Below, in pieces: positions 24,500 to 33,971 of a stretch of 64,000 bases of DNA. The stretch comes from Bacillus albus. Its GTDB lineage: Bacteria > Bacillota > Bacilli > Bacillales > Bacillaceae_G. The notes under the pieces are model-generated. The model saw only the letters and a list, made by a program, of their open reading frames with translations. It had not been told where the DNA came from and did not search any database. The position numbers and the translations under genes were made by a program. Location: assembly GCF_001884185.1 (NCBI RefSeq), contig NZ_MAOE01000081.1, positions 1 to 64,000 of the forward strand. Direction: 5' to 3'. Within the stretch, counting starts at the first letter, position 1. Every line of letters begins with the position of its first letter.

Positions 24500-25210
24500 A
24501 TGACGAAATTTAATTGGCATGAATCAGCAGAAAAGAAATGGGATAGTAGTGCAGAATTTTGGAATCAAAATAGTCAGGAGATGTGGGACAGCGGGAGTAG
24601 GAGTACAATTATTCCGTTTTTTGAACAGTACGTGAAGAAAGAAGCCGAGGTGCTTGATGTTGGTTGTGGTGATGGATACGGTACATATAAATTAAGTCGC
24701 GCGGGCTATAAAGCAGTTGGAGTGGATATATCAGAAGTGATGATTCAAAAAGGGAAGGAGCGCGGAGAAGGGCCTGATTTATCTTTTATAAAAGGAGATC
24801 TTTCTTCCTTACCATTTGAAAATGAACAATTTGAAGCAATTATGGCAATTAATTCTTTAGAATGGACCGAGGAGCCATTACGAGCATTAAATGAGATAAA
24901 GCGTGTTCTAAAAAGTGATGGATATGCATGTATTGCAATTTTAGGACCGACAGCAAAGCCAAGAGAGAACAGTTATCCTCGTTTATACGGCAAAGACGTT
25001 GTGTGTAATACGATGATGCCTTGGGAATTTGAACAGTTAGTAAAAGAACAAGGTTTTAAAGTTGTAGATGGTATCGGTGTATATAAGCGCGGAGTAAATG
25101 AGAAGATGTTAGGTCAACTATCTACAGAGTTACAACAATCGTTAACGTTCTTATGGGTATTTATGTTAAAAAAGCATAAAGAAATGAAAGAATTTTTAGG
25201 AGGTAAATAA
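24500..25210 (+). CDS. Class I SAM-dependent methyltransferase
   Basis: 236 residues with a methyltransferase type 11 fold: motif I VLDVGCGDGYGTYKL (about 54-68), motif II region GVDISEVMI, and FIKGDLSSLPFENEQFEAI before a SLEW motif. The substrate is unknown. The ATG at 24500 has GGTAGGGG upstream; an earlier GTG at 24482 lacks a ribosome binding site. The stop lies 63 bases before the fhs start. Confidence 0.88.
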   Translation: MTKFNWHESAEKKWDSSAEFWNQNSQEMWDSGSRSTIIPFFEQYVKKEAEVLDVGCGDGYGTYKLSRAGYKAVGVDISEVMIQKGKERGEGPDLSFIKGDLSSLPFENEQFEAIMAINSLEWTEEPLRALNEIKRVLKSDGYACIAILGPTAKPRENSYPRLYGKDVVCNTMMPWEFEQLVKEQGFKVVDGIGVYKRGVNEKMLGQLSTELQQSLTFLWVFMLKKHKEMKEFLGGK

Positions 25211-25273
25211 GTGCAGAAAATACAAAAAACTGATACAATATCATCAGAACCAATTAAAGGGGGACTAGGGTAT

Positions 25274-26962
25274 ATGACAACTACTACAACAGTTAAATCC
25301 GATATTGAAATCGCACAAGAAGCGAGTATGAAAAAGATTCAAGAAATTGCAGCTGATTTAAATATTTTAGAAGATGAATTAGAGCCATACGGGCATTATA
25401 AAGGTAAGTTATCTCTTGATATTTTTAAGCGCTTACAAAATGAGAAAGACGGTAAAGTTGTTTTAGTAACAGCGATTAACCCAACTCCAGCTGGAGAAGG
25501 TAAATCAACAGTAACAGTTGGTTTAGGTCAAGCTTTTAATAAAATTGGTAAGAAAACAGTAATTGCACTTCGCGAACCATCTCTTGGACCAACGATGGGG
25601 CTAAAAGGCGGAGCAGCGGGTGGTGGTTTTTCACAGGTTGTACCAATGGAAGACATTAACCTTCACTTTACTGGAGATATCCATGCGATCACAACTGCTA
25701 ATAACGCGTTAGCCGCGTTTATTGATAATCATATCCAACAAGGAAATACACTTGGAATTGATACGCGTAAAATCGTTTGGAAACGTTGTGTTGACTTAAA
25801 TGATCGTGCCCTTCGTAACGTAGTAATTGGTCTTGGTGGACCGGTTCAAGGTGTACCACGTGAAGACGGTTTTGATATTACAGTAGCATCTGAAATTATG
25901 GCCGTATTCTGCCTTGCAACAGATATTCAAGATTTAAAAGCACGTCTATCATGCATCGTAGTTGCTTATAATTTTGCAAATCAACCTGTAACGGTTAAAG
26001 ATTTAGGTGTAGAAGGTGCGTTAACATTATTATTAAAAGATGCATTAAAGCCAAACTTAGTGCAAACGTTAGAAAATACACCAGCTATCATTCACGGCGG
26101 ACCATTTGCGAATATCGCTCATGGTTGTAACAGTGTTATCGCTACAACAATGGCAGCAAAATTAGGTGATTATGTTATTACAGAAGCTGGATTTGGTGCA
26201 GATTTAGGTGCTGAGAAGTTTTTAGATATTAAAGCTCGTGCAGCTGGCATTAAACCAGAAGCAGTTGTTATTGTTGCGACGATTCGTGCGCTTAAAATGC
26301 ATGGCGGCGTAGCAAAAGATCAATTAAAAGAAGAAAATGTAGATGCATTAGCAAAAGGTATGGAGAACTTACAGAAGCACGTTGAAACAATTCAAAGCTT
26401 CGGTGTGCCTTTCGTAATTGCAATTAATAAATTCATTACAGATACAGATGCAGAAGTTGCATACTTACAAGAATGGTGTAATGAGCGTGGCTATGCGGTA
26501 TCCTTAACAGAAGTTTGGGAGAAAGGTGGCCAAGGCGGAGTTGACCTTGCTGAAAAAGTGTTAAAAGAAATTGAAAAAGGTGAAAACAACTACGCACCAC
26601 TTTATGAATTAGAATTACCATTAGAAGAGAAAATTCGTACAATTGCTCAAAAAGTGTACGGCGCAAAAGACATTGAATTTGCTCCGAAAGCACGTAAGCA
26701 ATTAGCTCAATATGAAGGGGAAGGTTGGAGTAACCTACCAGTTTGTATGGCGAAAACACAATACTCTCTTTCTGACGATGCAACAAAATTAGGTCGTCCA
26801 TCTGACTTTATCGTTACAATTCGTGAGTTGAAACCATCTATCGGTGCAGGATTTATCGTTGCGTTAACAGGAACAATGTTAACAATGCCAGGCCTTCCAA
26901 AACAGCCAGCAGCACTGCAAATGGATGTAAATGAAGATGGAAAAGCAGTAGGTTTATTCTAA
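25274..26962 (+). CDS. fhs: Formate--tetrahydrofolate ligase
   Basis: 562 residues, the usual length for this enzyme in Bacillus. It joins formate to tetrahydrofolate with ATP to give 10-formyl-THF for one-carbon metabolism. The phosphate-binding loop [14 protein letters not shown] starts near residue 72, and the family block [21 protein letters not shown] follows. The ATG at 25274 is behind AAAGGGGGAC; an in-frame GTG at 25211 would add 21 residues atypical of the family. A strong terminator follows at 27011. Confidence 0.97.
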   Translation: MTTTTTVKSDIEIAQEASMKKIQEIAADLNILEDELEPYGHYKGKLSLDIFKRLQNEKDGKVVLVTAINPTPAGEGKSTVTVGLGQAFNKIGKKTVIALREPSLGPTMGLKGGAAGGGFSQVVPMEDINLHFTGDIHAITTANNALAAFIDNHIQQGNTLGIDTRKIVWKRCVDLNDRALRNVVIGLGGPVQGVPREDGFDITVASEIMAVFCLATDIQDLKARLSCIVVAYNFANQPVTVKDLGVEGALTLLLKDALKPNLVQTLENTPAIIHGGPFANIAHGCNSVIATTMAAKLGDYVITEAGFGADLGAEKFLDIKARAAGIKPEAVVIVATIRALKMHGGVAKDQLKEENVDALAKGMENLQKHVETIQSFGVPFVIAINKFITDTDAEVAYLQEWCNERGYAVSLTEVWEKGGQGGVDLAEKVLKEIEKGENNYAPLYELELPLEEKIRTIAQKVYGAKDIEFAPKARKQLAQYEGEGWSNLPVCMAKTQYSLSDDATKLGRPSDFIVTIRELKPSIGAGFIVALTGTMLTMPGLPKQPAALQMDVNEDGKAVGLF

Positions 26963-27010
26963 AAGGTTGTAATTCATCTCGTTTATCTGTAAACTATATA
27001 TACATCAAGT

Positions 27011-27040
27011 GGCGCCTTTCCATCGAAAGGCGCCTGTTTT
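27011..27040 (+). terminator. Terminator after fhs
   Basis: GGCGCCTTTC pairs with GAAAGGCGCC around CATC, followed by TGTTTTTT. Confidence 0.9.
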
Positions 27041-27052
27041 TTGGAGGAAATT

Positions 27053-27580
27053 ATGTTTGATCCAACTGCTTTTGATAATTTAAAAGTAATCGTAGAAGGC
27101 GCTGTTTATGATTTTGATTTACATGGAGATATTCTTGTAACAGATCGAAAAGATATGATGGACCTTGCTTCATTAAGTCGTATATATCATATTTCGTTTC
27201 AATTAACAGAACCATTCGAACCGTTAGTAGAAGCAACATTTTCACTATCTGTAGATGCAAAGAACTTGTCTGGTGAAATATTAGAAGTACCACAATTTAC
27301 ACCAGGTTGTGAAATGAAGTTAGCATTTTCATTCCCGATAGAAAAGCCAGAGGTAGCGTGCGAAGAAATTGAAACTTTCATGCATTCTATATGGGGAAAA
27401 GAAAGAATGATTACGCAAAAACTTTCATACGAATATAATAAGCAAGCGATTTCATATCATAATAAGGTAGAGGTTCTATTTCAAAAAGCGATTACAGAAG
27501 ACCATGTTGATGATTTAATAGCTGTTATTTCACACATGATAGAAACGGTGCGAACAATACAACATTTTCTTCAAAAATAG
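27053..27580 (+). CDS. Conserved hypothetical protein
   Basis: 175 residues, cytoplasmic; not recognised. The N-terminal two thirds are strand-rich (VIVEGAVYDFDLHGDILVTD) and the C-terminal third is helical. The ATG at 27053 follows TGGAGGAAA. The helicase gene begins 19 bases after the stop, so the two are probably co-transcribed, which hints at an RNA-related role but no more. Confidence 0.7.
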   Translation: MFDPTAFDNLKVIVEGAVYDFDLHGDILVTDRKDMMDLASLSRIYHISFQLTEPFEPLVEATFSLSVDAKNLSGEILEVPQFTPGCEMKLAFSFPIEKPEVACEEIETFMHSIWGKERMITQKLSYEYNKQAISYHNKVEVLFQKAITEDHVDDLIAVISHMIETVRTIQHFLQK

Positions 27581-27599
27581 AGATAAAGGAGAAAAACAA

Positions 27600-28769
27600 A
27601 TGATAAAAGATATGCAACCATTTTTACAACAAGCTTGGGAGAAGGCTGGTTTTAAAGAATTAACTGAAATTCAAAAACAAGCGATTCCAACTATTTTAGA
27701 AGGACAAGACGTTATAGCTGAATCTCCAACTGGAACAGGAAAAACATTAGCGTACTTATTACCCCTTTTACATAAAATTAATCCTGAAGTAAAACAGCCA
27801 CAAGTTGTTGTTTTAGCGCCAACACGTGAGCTTGTCATGCAAATTCACGAAGAGGTTCAAAAGTTTACAGCAGGAACTGAAATTTCAGGTGCATCTTTAA
27901 TTGGTGGTGCAGATATTAAGCGTCAAGTTGAAAAATTAAAGAAACATCCGAGAGTAATTGTTGGTTCACCAGGACGTATTTTAGAATTAATTCGTATGAA
28001 AAAGCTAAAGATGCATGAAGTGAAAACAATTGTATTTGATGAGTTTGATCAAATTGTAAAACAAAAGATGATGGGCGCTGTACAAGATGTAATTAAATCA
28101 ACGATGCGCGACCGTCAATTAGTATTCTTCTCGGCTACAATGACAAAAGCTGCAGAAGACGCGGCACGTGATTTAGCAGTTGAACCACAGTTAGTACGTG
28201 TAACTCGTGCTGAGTCAAAAAGCTTAGTTGAGCATACGTACATCATTTGTGAGCGACGCGAAAAAAATGATTACGTAAGAAGAATTATGCATATGGGCGA
28301 TGTAAAAGCAGTTGCGTTCTTAAACGACCCATTCCGTTTAGATGAAATTACACAGAAATTGAAATTCCGCAAAATGAAAGCAGCAGCTCTTCATGCAGAA
28401 GCAAGTAAACAAGAGCGTGAAGCAACAATGCGTGCATTCCGCGGCGGGAAATTAGAAATTTTACTTGCTACTGATATTGCAGCACGCGGTATCGATATTG
28501 ACGATTTAACACATGTAATTCACTTAGAATTACCAGACACAGTAGACCAATATATTCACCGCTCTGGACGTACTGGACGTATGGGTAAAGAAGGAACTGT
28601 TGTATCTCTTGTAACACCGCAAGAAGAGCGTAAATTACTACAATTTGCGAAAAAACTAGGCATCGTATTTACGAAGCAAGAAATGTTCAAAGGATCATTT
28701 GTAGAAACAAAACCGAAAGCACCAAAGAAAAAGAAACCAGCATTTACTGGGAAGAAAAAGCCTAGATAA
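27600..28769 (+). CDS. DEAD-box-family ATP-dependent RNA helicase (YfmL-like)
   Basis: 389 residues with both helicase lobes. Seen are a Q-motif region (FKELTEIQKQAIP), Walker A SPTGTGKT (about 42-49), PTRELVMQ, motif II DEFD (about 145-148, in place of the canonical DEAD), SAT near 178, RGIDIDD, HRSGRTGRMG (about 320-329) and a short basic C-terminal tail. The size and compact form resemble B. subtilis YfmL, which is linked to 50S ribosome assembly. The ribosome binding site is AAAGGAG. A terminator follows. Confidence 0.9.
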   Translation: MIKDMQPFLQQAWEKAGFKELTEIQKQAIPTILEGQDVIAESPTGTGKTLAYLLPLLHKINPEVKQPQVVVLAPTRELVMQIHEEVQKFTAGTEISGASLIGGADIKRQVEKLKKHPRVIVGSPGRILELIRMKKLKMHEVKTIVFDEFDQIVKQKMMGAVQDVIKSTMRDRQLVFFSATMTKAAEDAARDLAVEPQLVRVTRAESKSLVEHTYIICERREKNDYVRRIMHMGDVKAVAFLNDPFRLDEITQKLKFRKMKAAALHAEASKQEREATMRAFRGGKLEILLATDIAARGIDIDDLTHVIHLELPDTVDQYIHRSGRTGRMGKEGTVVSLVTPQEERKLLQFAKKLGIVFTKQEMFKGSFVETKPKAPKKKKPAFTGKKKPR

Positions 28770-28780
28770 TGAATGGGAAA

Positions 28781-28811
28781 GACGTAACTAATTGTAGTTA
28801 CGTCTTTTTTA
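28781..28811 (+). terminator. Terminator after helicase gene
   Basis: GACGTAACTA pairs with TAGTTACGTC around ATTG and is followed by six T residues. The remaining 180 bases before 28988 are AT-rich, with no gene visible. Confidence 0.9.
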
Positions 28812-28987
28812 TTTGTAATCAAGTGATAATGGGAATTGTATTAGTGTTTTTTATGTGCCTATCATATATATGCTTTTACTGGGAGTATCGAAAAAAAGGG
28901 TAGTTTATTTATTTCGTTTATACGAGGAAATAATATAAAAAAGTCGAATATTAAACTGATACGAAATAATAAAAAGAAGGTACACAT

Positions 28988-29797
28988 ATGGATAGGAAAT
29001 TAGGAATGTTTTTAAATACGAAACATATTGAAGTAAACGAAGGAATAAAGAAGGCGAGAGAATGGGGGTTAGAATATATTCAATTATATGCTATGAATTC
29101 GACTTTCAACTTAGCTAACATTTCAAAGGTACAATGGAACACTTTAAAAGAAAACTTATCTTTTAATGAGATTCAAGTCCCGTCATTAGCAATTAGCTTC
29201 GGAGAAAATGGAATGATAGGAACTGAAGCTGAATGTGCAATAGAGAGTTTTAAATATATTACTGATAAAGGGTTAAGGTTAGGAGCTAACATAGTAACAG
29301 CCCATATTGGGAAAATCCCTGATGATGAAAATAGTGAGCACTATGATAAAATGCTACGTGTTTGTAATGAAATAGGAGACTTAGCGTTCAGATTTGGAGG
29401 ATTTTTCGCTATTGAGACAGGATCTGAAAAAGTGATAGTGTTAAAGCGATTTATAGAAAATATAAATTCAAAAGGATTAGCGGTTAACTTTGACCCAGCA
29501 AATTTAATTAGTGATGTAAATGAAAATCCGGTAGAAGGTTTATTGCTATTAAAAGATTATATAGTACAAACTCATATTAAAGATTGTACAAAAGTGAAAA
29601 GCGATAGTTCAAGTAAGTATATTGAAGTAGCAGTAGGAAATGGTGAAGTGGATTTCGATATATTCTGCAAAGTATTAGATGAAATTGGATTCGATGGTTA
29701 TAACATGATTGAAAGAAATGATTATTTTGACGAACTGGACGGGATGAACCAGTCGATAAATTTTGCAAGGAAGTACATACCAACTCAAAAGGAATAA
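28988..29797 (+). CDS. Sugar phosphate isomerase/epimerase family protein
   Basis: 269 residues with the xylose-isomerase-like TIM barrel (AP endonuclease 2 family). Likely metal ligands are the Glu in AIETGSEK (near 143), Asp in VNFDPANL, His in QTHIKDC and Glu in NMIERND. The substrate is not determinable from sequence. The ATG follows AAAGAAGG. A VOC-family gene follows 55 bases later. Confidence 0.85.
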   Translation: MDRKLGMFLNTKHIEVNEGIKKAREWGLEYIQLYAMNSTFNLANISKVQWNTLKENLSFNEIQVPSLAISFGENGMIGTEAECAIESFKYITDKGLRLGANIVTAHIGKIPDDENSEHYDKMLRVCNEIGDLAFRFGGFFAIETGSEKVIVLKRFIENINSKGLAVNFDPANLISDVNENPVEGLLLLKDYIVQTHIKDCTKVKSDSSSKYIEVAVGNGEVDFDIFCKVLDEIGFDGYNMIERNDYFDELDGMNQSINFARKYIPTQKE

Positions 29798-29852
29798 CGA
29801 TAGCACTTGTAGAAACCTACATAGAATATAAAAACCATTAGGGGGAAATGAA

Positions 29853-30236
29853 ATGATTCATAAAGTTGGACAAATTATGTTATATGTAAACAATCAAGAT
29901 GAGGCAGTACATTTTTGGACGGAAAAGGTAGGGTTTCATGTAGTTGCAGAGGAAGATAATAAGCAAGGAATGAGATGGATTGAAATCGCTCCGAAAAGCG
30001 GTGCAGAAACGAGCATTATATTACATAATAAAGAAGTGATTTCTAAAATGAGCCCAGAATTAAATCTTGGTACACCATCCTTAATGTTCTTCTCAGAAAA
30101 TCTTGATCAATTATATACAGATTTAACAAATAAAAATGTTACTGTTGGCGAAATGGTAACTATGCCTTCTGGCAAAGTATTTAACTTTGCTGATAGCGAA
30201 GGGAATTATTTTGCGGTTATGGAGAAGAACCAATAA
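29853..30236 (+). CDS. VOC family (glyoxalase/dioxygenase-like) protein
   Basis: 127 residues with the paired beta-alpha-beta-beta-beta pattern of the vicinal oxygen chelate fold. It begins KVGQIMLYVNNQDEAVHFWTEKVGF and ends FADSEGNYFAVME, typical of glyoxalase/bleomycin-resistance relatives. The reaction is unknown. The ribosome binding site is AGGGGG. Confidence 0.88.
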   Translation: MIHKVGQIMLYVNNQDEAVHFWTEKVGFHVVAEEDNKQGMRWIEIAPKSGAETSIILHNKEVISKMSPELNLGTPSLMFFSENLDQLYTDLTNKNVTVGEMVTMPSGKVFNFADSEGNYFAVMEKNQ

Positions 30237-30254
30237 TAATATTGCTATGTGAAC

Positions 30255-30280
30255 ATCCCCCTCAAATATATTGAGGGGAT
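30255..30280. terminator. Bidirectional terminator
   Basis: ATCCCCCTCAA and TTGAGGGGAT pair around ATATA between convergent genes. Its right arm overlaps the 3' end of the - strand gene. Confidence 0.7.
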
Positions 30281-30918
30281 TACATGTTTGAAGTGGATTT
30301 TTCATTAGAGAGTTGATTAATATAAAATACGCCTTTTTCAATAGCTGTCTCAATATAACCAACGATTTGATTAAACGTAAACACCTGTAAGTCTTCGTGC
30401 AAATGTTGCTCGGGATACAACATATCTTCAAAAAGATACTTTCGAAATTCTAAGACGTTTTCTTTAGTAACTTCTTCAATATCCACGATGTGAGCCTCTT
30501 GATTGAGAAGAGAGAATAGCTGCTGTTCTTTATCATAATGATGAAGCAACTTTGCATTTAACAATTTAAAATCGTTATAGTACATAGGTGCGATCGTTTC
30601 GTCATTTTCTATTCTATTTTTTAGCCAAGGTAGAAAAAAGCCGCTTAGCCAATTATCATCGGCAATGAGGTGGGTGTAATAGCCTAAGAGAAAAGGGGAA
30701 TCCATTTGAGCTTTATATTTTTGAAAAAAAGAATTGAAATCTATCCTTCTCGTATAGTTTTTCGTTGTACCAGCGTAAAAGTGTGAAGTTCCTTTTTCTT
30801 CTGCTGAATGAACTGCATCAGGGGCTACACCTCCGAGTATGAAAGAAGTTCTATCTTGAATACATAGTTTTTCGGCAATACCGTTAGCGATAATAGTATG
30901 CATAATTCGTGATCCCAT
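30280..30918 (-). CDS. Zinc-dependent phospholipase C-like hydrolase
   Basis: 212 residues, helical. Potential metal ligands are spaced as in the bacterial zinc-dependent phospholipase C-like family: His in RIMHTII near the N-terminus, Asp in GGVAPDAVHS, His in SHFYAG and the pair in YYTHLIADD. The true substrate is unknown and many such proteins are uncharacterised. The ATG at 30918 has GAGG 8 bases upstream; a GTG three codons earlier is less likely. Confidence 0.7.
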   Translation of the reverse strand: MGSRIMHTIIANGIAEKLCIQDRTSFILGGVAPDAVHSAEEKGTSHFYAGTTKNYTRRIDFNSFFQKYKAQMDSPFLLGYYTHLIADDNWLSGFFLPWLKNRIENDETIAPMYYNDFKLLNAKLLHHYDKEQQLFSLLNQEAHIVDIEEVTKENVLEFRKYLFEDMLYPEQHLHEDLQVFTFNQIVGYIETAIEKGVFYINQLSNEKSTSNM

Positions 30919-30947
30919 GAATGACACCTCGGTTTCAAGTATTCATT

Positions 30948-31934
30948 TCAGGAGGAGGACTGAACAGTTAGTATTACTTTCCCTGTACTTTTTCTACTTT
31001 CGACCCATTCATGTGCTTTCCCTGCATCTTGAAGTGGAAAAGATTTCGTAGCCTTGATTTGCAAACGTCCGTCACGCAAATAACGGAAAACTTCATTTGC
31101 AGTTTCTTGGAGTAGTTCAGGACGTTTTTTTCGTGTAGTTCCAAAGCTAAAACCGAGTATAGAGCGGCAACTTGCATGTAAATCTTTCGTTTGGAAATTG
31201 CCAATTTCACCACTTGCATTACCAAAATGAATGAGGCGGCCGTAATAAGCAAGACATTTTAAACTTCTTTCCGAAACCGTTCCAGAAATAGAGTCTAAAA
31301 TTACATCAACCCCTTCACCATTTGTCAGCTCATTGACTTTCTCTACAAAATCTTCATCTTGATGACCAATTACATAATCAGCACCGGCATCTAAAGCAAT
31401 TTCTTTTTTTGCTTCACTTCCGACAGTACCTATAACTGTTCCAGCCCCTAATAGTTTTGCAAGTTGAATAGCAGTAGTGCCAACTCCACCAGCCGCCGCA
31501 TGAATGAGTACAGATTCACCTTGTTGAATCCTTGCTACATTTGCGAGTAAATTATAGCTTGTGAAAGATACGATAGGGCATGCTGCTGCAGTTTGAAAAT
31601 CGACTTCATCAGGTAATGCGAAAGTAAGATTTTCATTTGCAACAACATATTCAGCGTAAGATCCATTTTGAGGAAAAGCAATGACACGTTGTCCAGGATA
31701 AATATTTTTCACATGAGAACCGACATGTTCTACAATACCAGCGGCATCTATCCCTGGAATAAAAGGGAGTGCTTTATTTCCTTTTTTGCCATAACGGGAT
31801 TTAATATCAGCGAAATTTACACTTGTAGCAACAACGCGAATCAAAACTTGATTTTCTGAAATAACCGGCATATTCACATCTGTATATTTCATCACTTCAG
31901 GACCACCGAACGACGTTACAACGATAGCTTTCAT
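30948..31934 (-). CDS. Quinone oxidoreductase-like zinc-type alcohol dehydrogenase family protein
   Basis: 328 residues of the MDR superfamily. The N-terminal GroES-like domain includes PFIPGIDAAGIVE, and the nucleotide-binding fold has AAAGGVGTTAIQLAKLLGA (about 148-166), as in NADPH-dependent quinone reductases. No structural-zinc cysteine cluster is seen, consistent with the QOR branch. The second of two adjacent ATGs is chosen for its spacing from AGGAGGA. Confidence 0.9.
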   Translation of the reverse strand: MKAIVVTSFGGPEVMKYTDVNMPVISENQVLIRVVATSVNFADIKSRYGKKGNKALPFIPGIDAAGIVEHVGSHVKNIYPGQRVIAFPQNGSYAEYVVANENLTFALPDEVDFQTAAACPIVSFTSYNLLANVARIQQGESVLIHAAAGGVGTTAIQLAKLLGAGTVIGTVGSEAKKEIALDAGADYVIGHQDEDFVEKVNELTNGEGVDVILDSISGTVSERSLKCLAYYGRLIHFGNASGEIGNFQTKDLHASCRSILGFSFGTTRKKRPELLQETANEVFRYLRDGRLQIKATKSFPLQDAGKAHEWVESRKSTGKVILTVQSSS

Positions 31935-32139
31935 CATATGTCCTCCTAAATTTGACTATATAAATCATTTTAAGTCTTCATTGGAAATTGGAAAATTATA
32001 TAATAGTTATGCAAGGTTATAAGTGAAGCTTATGAACTCATTGAATCATTATATTAATTTATATAAAATTTTCTAGAAAAATCGAACGAAATAGTAATTA
32101 CTTGCCAATATATAGTGTAGGACAAAGGAGGGATTGTAT

Positions 32140-32718
32140 GTGAAGGATGAAACAGTGTATACAAATTTAATCCAATTGACTTTATCAGGAAATAAAGAAG
32201 CGTATAGCGAATTGTATGATAAAACGATTCAAGAAGTTTATAAAACAGCACATTTTTTAATTGAAGATAAAACAGATGTAGATGATGTCGTTCAAGAAAT
32301 ATACATACAGCTATATGAATCGCTTCGTAAGTATGATAGCGAGAAGCCATTTCGTCCTTGGCTAATTGGACTTGCGATTAAACAAATTCACTCTTATAGA
32401 AGAAAGAGGTGGATGCGACTACGAATTATAAAAAAAGCAGAAGAGCAAAGAAAACCAGTGCAAATTGATTTTTCTAACGATGTTGTAAGTAAAATATCAA
32501 ACCAAAAACTAATCGAACTCATTCATAAATTACCGTATAAATTGAAGAAAGTTATTATCTTAAGATACTTACACGATTATTCACAAGAAGAAGTAGCACA
32601 AATATTACATATTCCAATTGGTACTGTGAAATCTAGAATTCACGCAGCATTAAAAAAACTACGTCAAAAAGAGCAAGTAGAAGAAATCTTTTTAGGAGAG
32701 GTAGGGAATGTGAAATGA
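32140..32718 (+). CDS. ECF-type RNA polymerase sigma factor
   Basis: 192 residues with sigma region 2 (TDVDDVVQEIYIQLYESLRK) and region 4 (LKKVIILRYLHDYSQEEVAQ followed by a helix-turn-helix with IPIGTVKSRIH). It directs RNA polymerase to stress or envelope promoters; the target set is unknown. GTG at 32140 is chosen because AAAGGAGGG is 8 bases upstream, while the TTG at 32134 is too close to it. It overlaps the next gene by 4 bases, the typical arrangement for a sigma factor and its regulator. Confidence 0.92.
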   Translation: MKDETVYTNLIQLTLSGNKEAYSELYDKTIQEVYKTAHFLIEDKTDVDDVVQEIYIQLYESLRKYDSEKPFRPWLIGLAIKQIHSYRRKRWMRLRIIKKAEEQRKPVQIDFSNDVVSKISNQKLIELIHKLPYKLKKVIILRYLHDYSQEEVAQILHIPIGTVKSRIHAALKKLRQKEQVEEIFLGEVGNVK

Positions 32719-33395
32719 GTTTAGATTGTAGAGTTAGAGAATCTATACAAGAAGAATCGAAGGGGATTGTTGCCCCGCCGGAGTTAAAAGAAAAAGTAAT
32801 TGTTCAGATTAAAATGAATCGCGAGGGGAACAAAAGAAAGAAGCGTCTTATTGCAGGAGTGCTTGCGGCAGCATTTTTACTCCCAACGACTGGTTTTGCG
32901 TATCAATCTATTATGGCGGATGGTATATACGGATCGTTTGAGAATTTAAAAAAACATGCTGGAGCCATGACGTTAGAGGCGTACATGCGTTTAAGTGCAA
33001 AGTTATCAGAGGCGAAAGATGAAATGGGTGCGAAAGAATATGAAGAGTTTACAAAAGAACTAAAAAAATTAACAAATGCAAAGCTTGCGTACGGAGATTC
33101 AAACGGTAATATTGATTATGATCAATTATCACCAGCAAAAAGAGAAGAAGTGAAAAAGGTAAGTATGAGCCTTCAACCATACTTTGATAAACTAAATGGT
33201 CATAAATCTAGTAAAGAGGTATTAACACAAAAAGAGTTTGACCGTTATGTGGAAGCTTTAATGACATATGAAATCGTACAAGTAAAGACAAAATCAACTG
33301 GTGGTATGAAAGTAGAAGAAGTACCTGAGGCGTACAAAGAAAGATTTATTCAAGCGGAGCAGTTTATGGAGTATGTAGATGAAAAGGTGAGATAA
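32715..33395 (+). CDS. DUF3600-like membrane protein, probable anti-sigma factor
   Basis: 226 residues: a short cytoplasmic N-terminal part (about 1-43) with a basic KRKKR, one membrane segment (about 45-62) and an extracytoplasmic helical domain. The ATGA overlap with the ECF sigma gene and the single-pass topology are those of an anti-sigma factor; the extracytoplasmic part resembles DUF3600. It would hold the sigma factor until an envelope signal arrives. The assignment rests on context and topology, because no zinc anti-sigma HxxxCxxC motif is visible. Confidence 0.8.
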   Translation: MSLDCRVRESIQEESKGIVAPPELKEKVIVQIKMNREGNKRKKRLIAGVLAAAFLLPTTGFAYQSIMADGIYGSFENLKKHAGAMTLEAYMRLSAKLSEAKDEMGAKEYEEFTKELKKLTNAKLAYGDSNGNIDYDQLSPAKREEVKKVSMSLQPYFDKLNGHKSSKEVLTQKEFDRYVEALMTYEIVQVKTKSTGGMKVEEVPEAYKERFIQAEQFMEYVDEKVR

Positions 33396-33397
33396 GT

Positions 33398-33430
33398 AAA
33401 AAGCTCAATGCTTTAGCTTTGAGCTTTTTT
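33398..33430 (+). terminator. Terminator after sigma/anti-sigma pair
   Basis: AAAAAGCTCAA pairs with TTGAGCTTTTT; the right arm ends in a T run. Confidence 0.9.
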
Positions 33431-33451
33431 ATTGAAACAAAAAAAGAGTGT

Positions 33452-33886
33452 TCAATTATATTTTTTCATATTTACAGTATCTTTTTGTATAAAACAATCT
33501 AAAAGTGAATAACCAGCTATTAAACTAATTATCGTAACAAAAGTTGTATTAATAAGAATAATATTAGCTAAATAAGGTAAGTATTGGCCAAGTGGTGAAA
33601 AGAGTAGAGCTGGGGAAAAGGAAATTAATATTGTAGGTACTGTAATAGCAATAAATTTATCTGGTTGAAAGCGCCAGTTTTGTTTACTCGTTTCACGATT
33701 AATAGATTGAAGGGATCGTAATAAAATGCCAACTATAAGAGGGAAGAGTGTAAAGTAGAATAATCTTGGATACACGCTAAAGTTTGCCTGCGCATCTGTA
33801 TCTAAATAAAATTGAATTTTCACTCCGACGAATAATAATAAGACGATAAATAATGTAAAGCAGAGGTATAGCATTACTTTTTGCAT
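33452..33886 (-). CDS. Four-helix membrane protein, hypothetical
   Basis: 144 residues with four hydrophobic segments (about 5-25, 41-60, 83-104 and 109-130). Family not recognised. The ATG at 33886 has AAAGGATGG upstream; an 18-residue extension to 33940 would run into the terminator of the gene upstream. It may be monocistronic. Confidence 0.65.
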   Translation of the reverse strand: MQKVMLYLCFTLFIVLLLFVGVKIQFYLDTDAQANFSVYPRLFYFTLFPLIVGILLRSLQSINRETSKQNWRFQPDKFIAITVPTILISFSPALLFSPLGQYLPYLANIILINTTFVTIISLIAGYSLLDCFIQKDTVNMKKYN

Positions 33887-33929
33887 TGCATTCCACCATC
33901 CTTTATTAAAAATATATTCAAAGAAAAAA

Positions 33930-33960
33930 GAGATATACAATAACTACTGTTGTATATCTC
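33930..33960 (-). terminator. Terminator after MBL hydrolase gene
   Basis: GAGATATACAA and TTGTATATCTC pair perfectly around a short loop. On the - strand the hairpin is followed by CTTTTTTC. Confidence 0.88.
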
Positions 33961-33971
33961 TTCTTTTACGG

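Noticed and set aside
25211-25273. N-terminal extension of fhs from GTG
   Set aside because: It overlaps the fhs ribosome binding site and adds residues atypical for the family; ATG 25274 gives the usual 562 residues.
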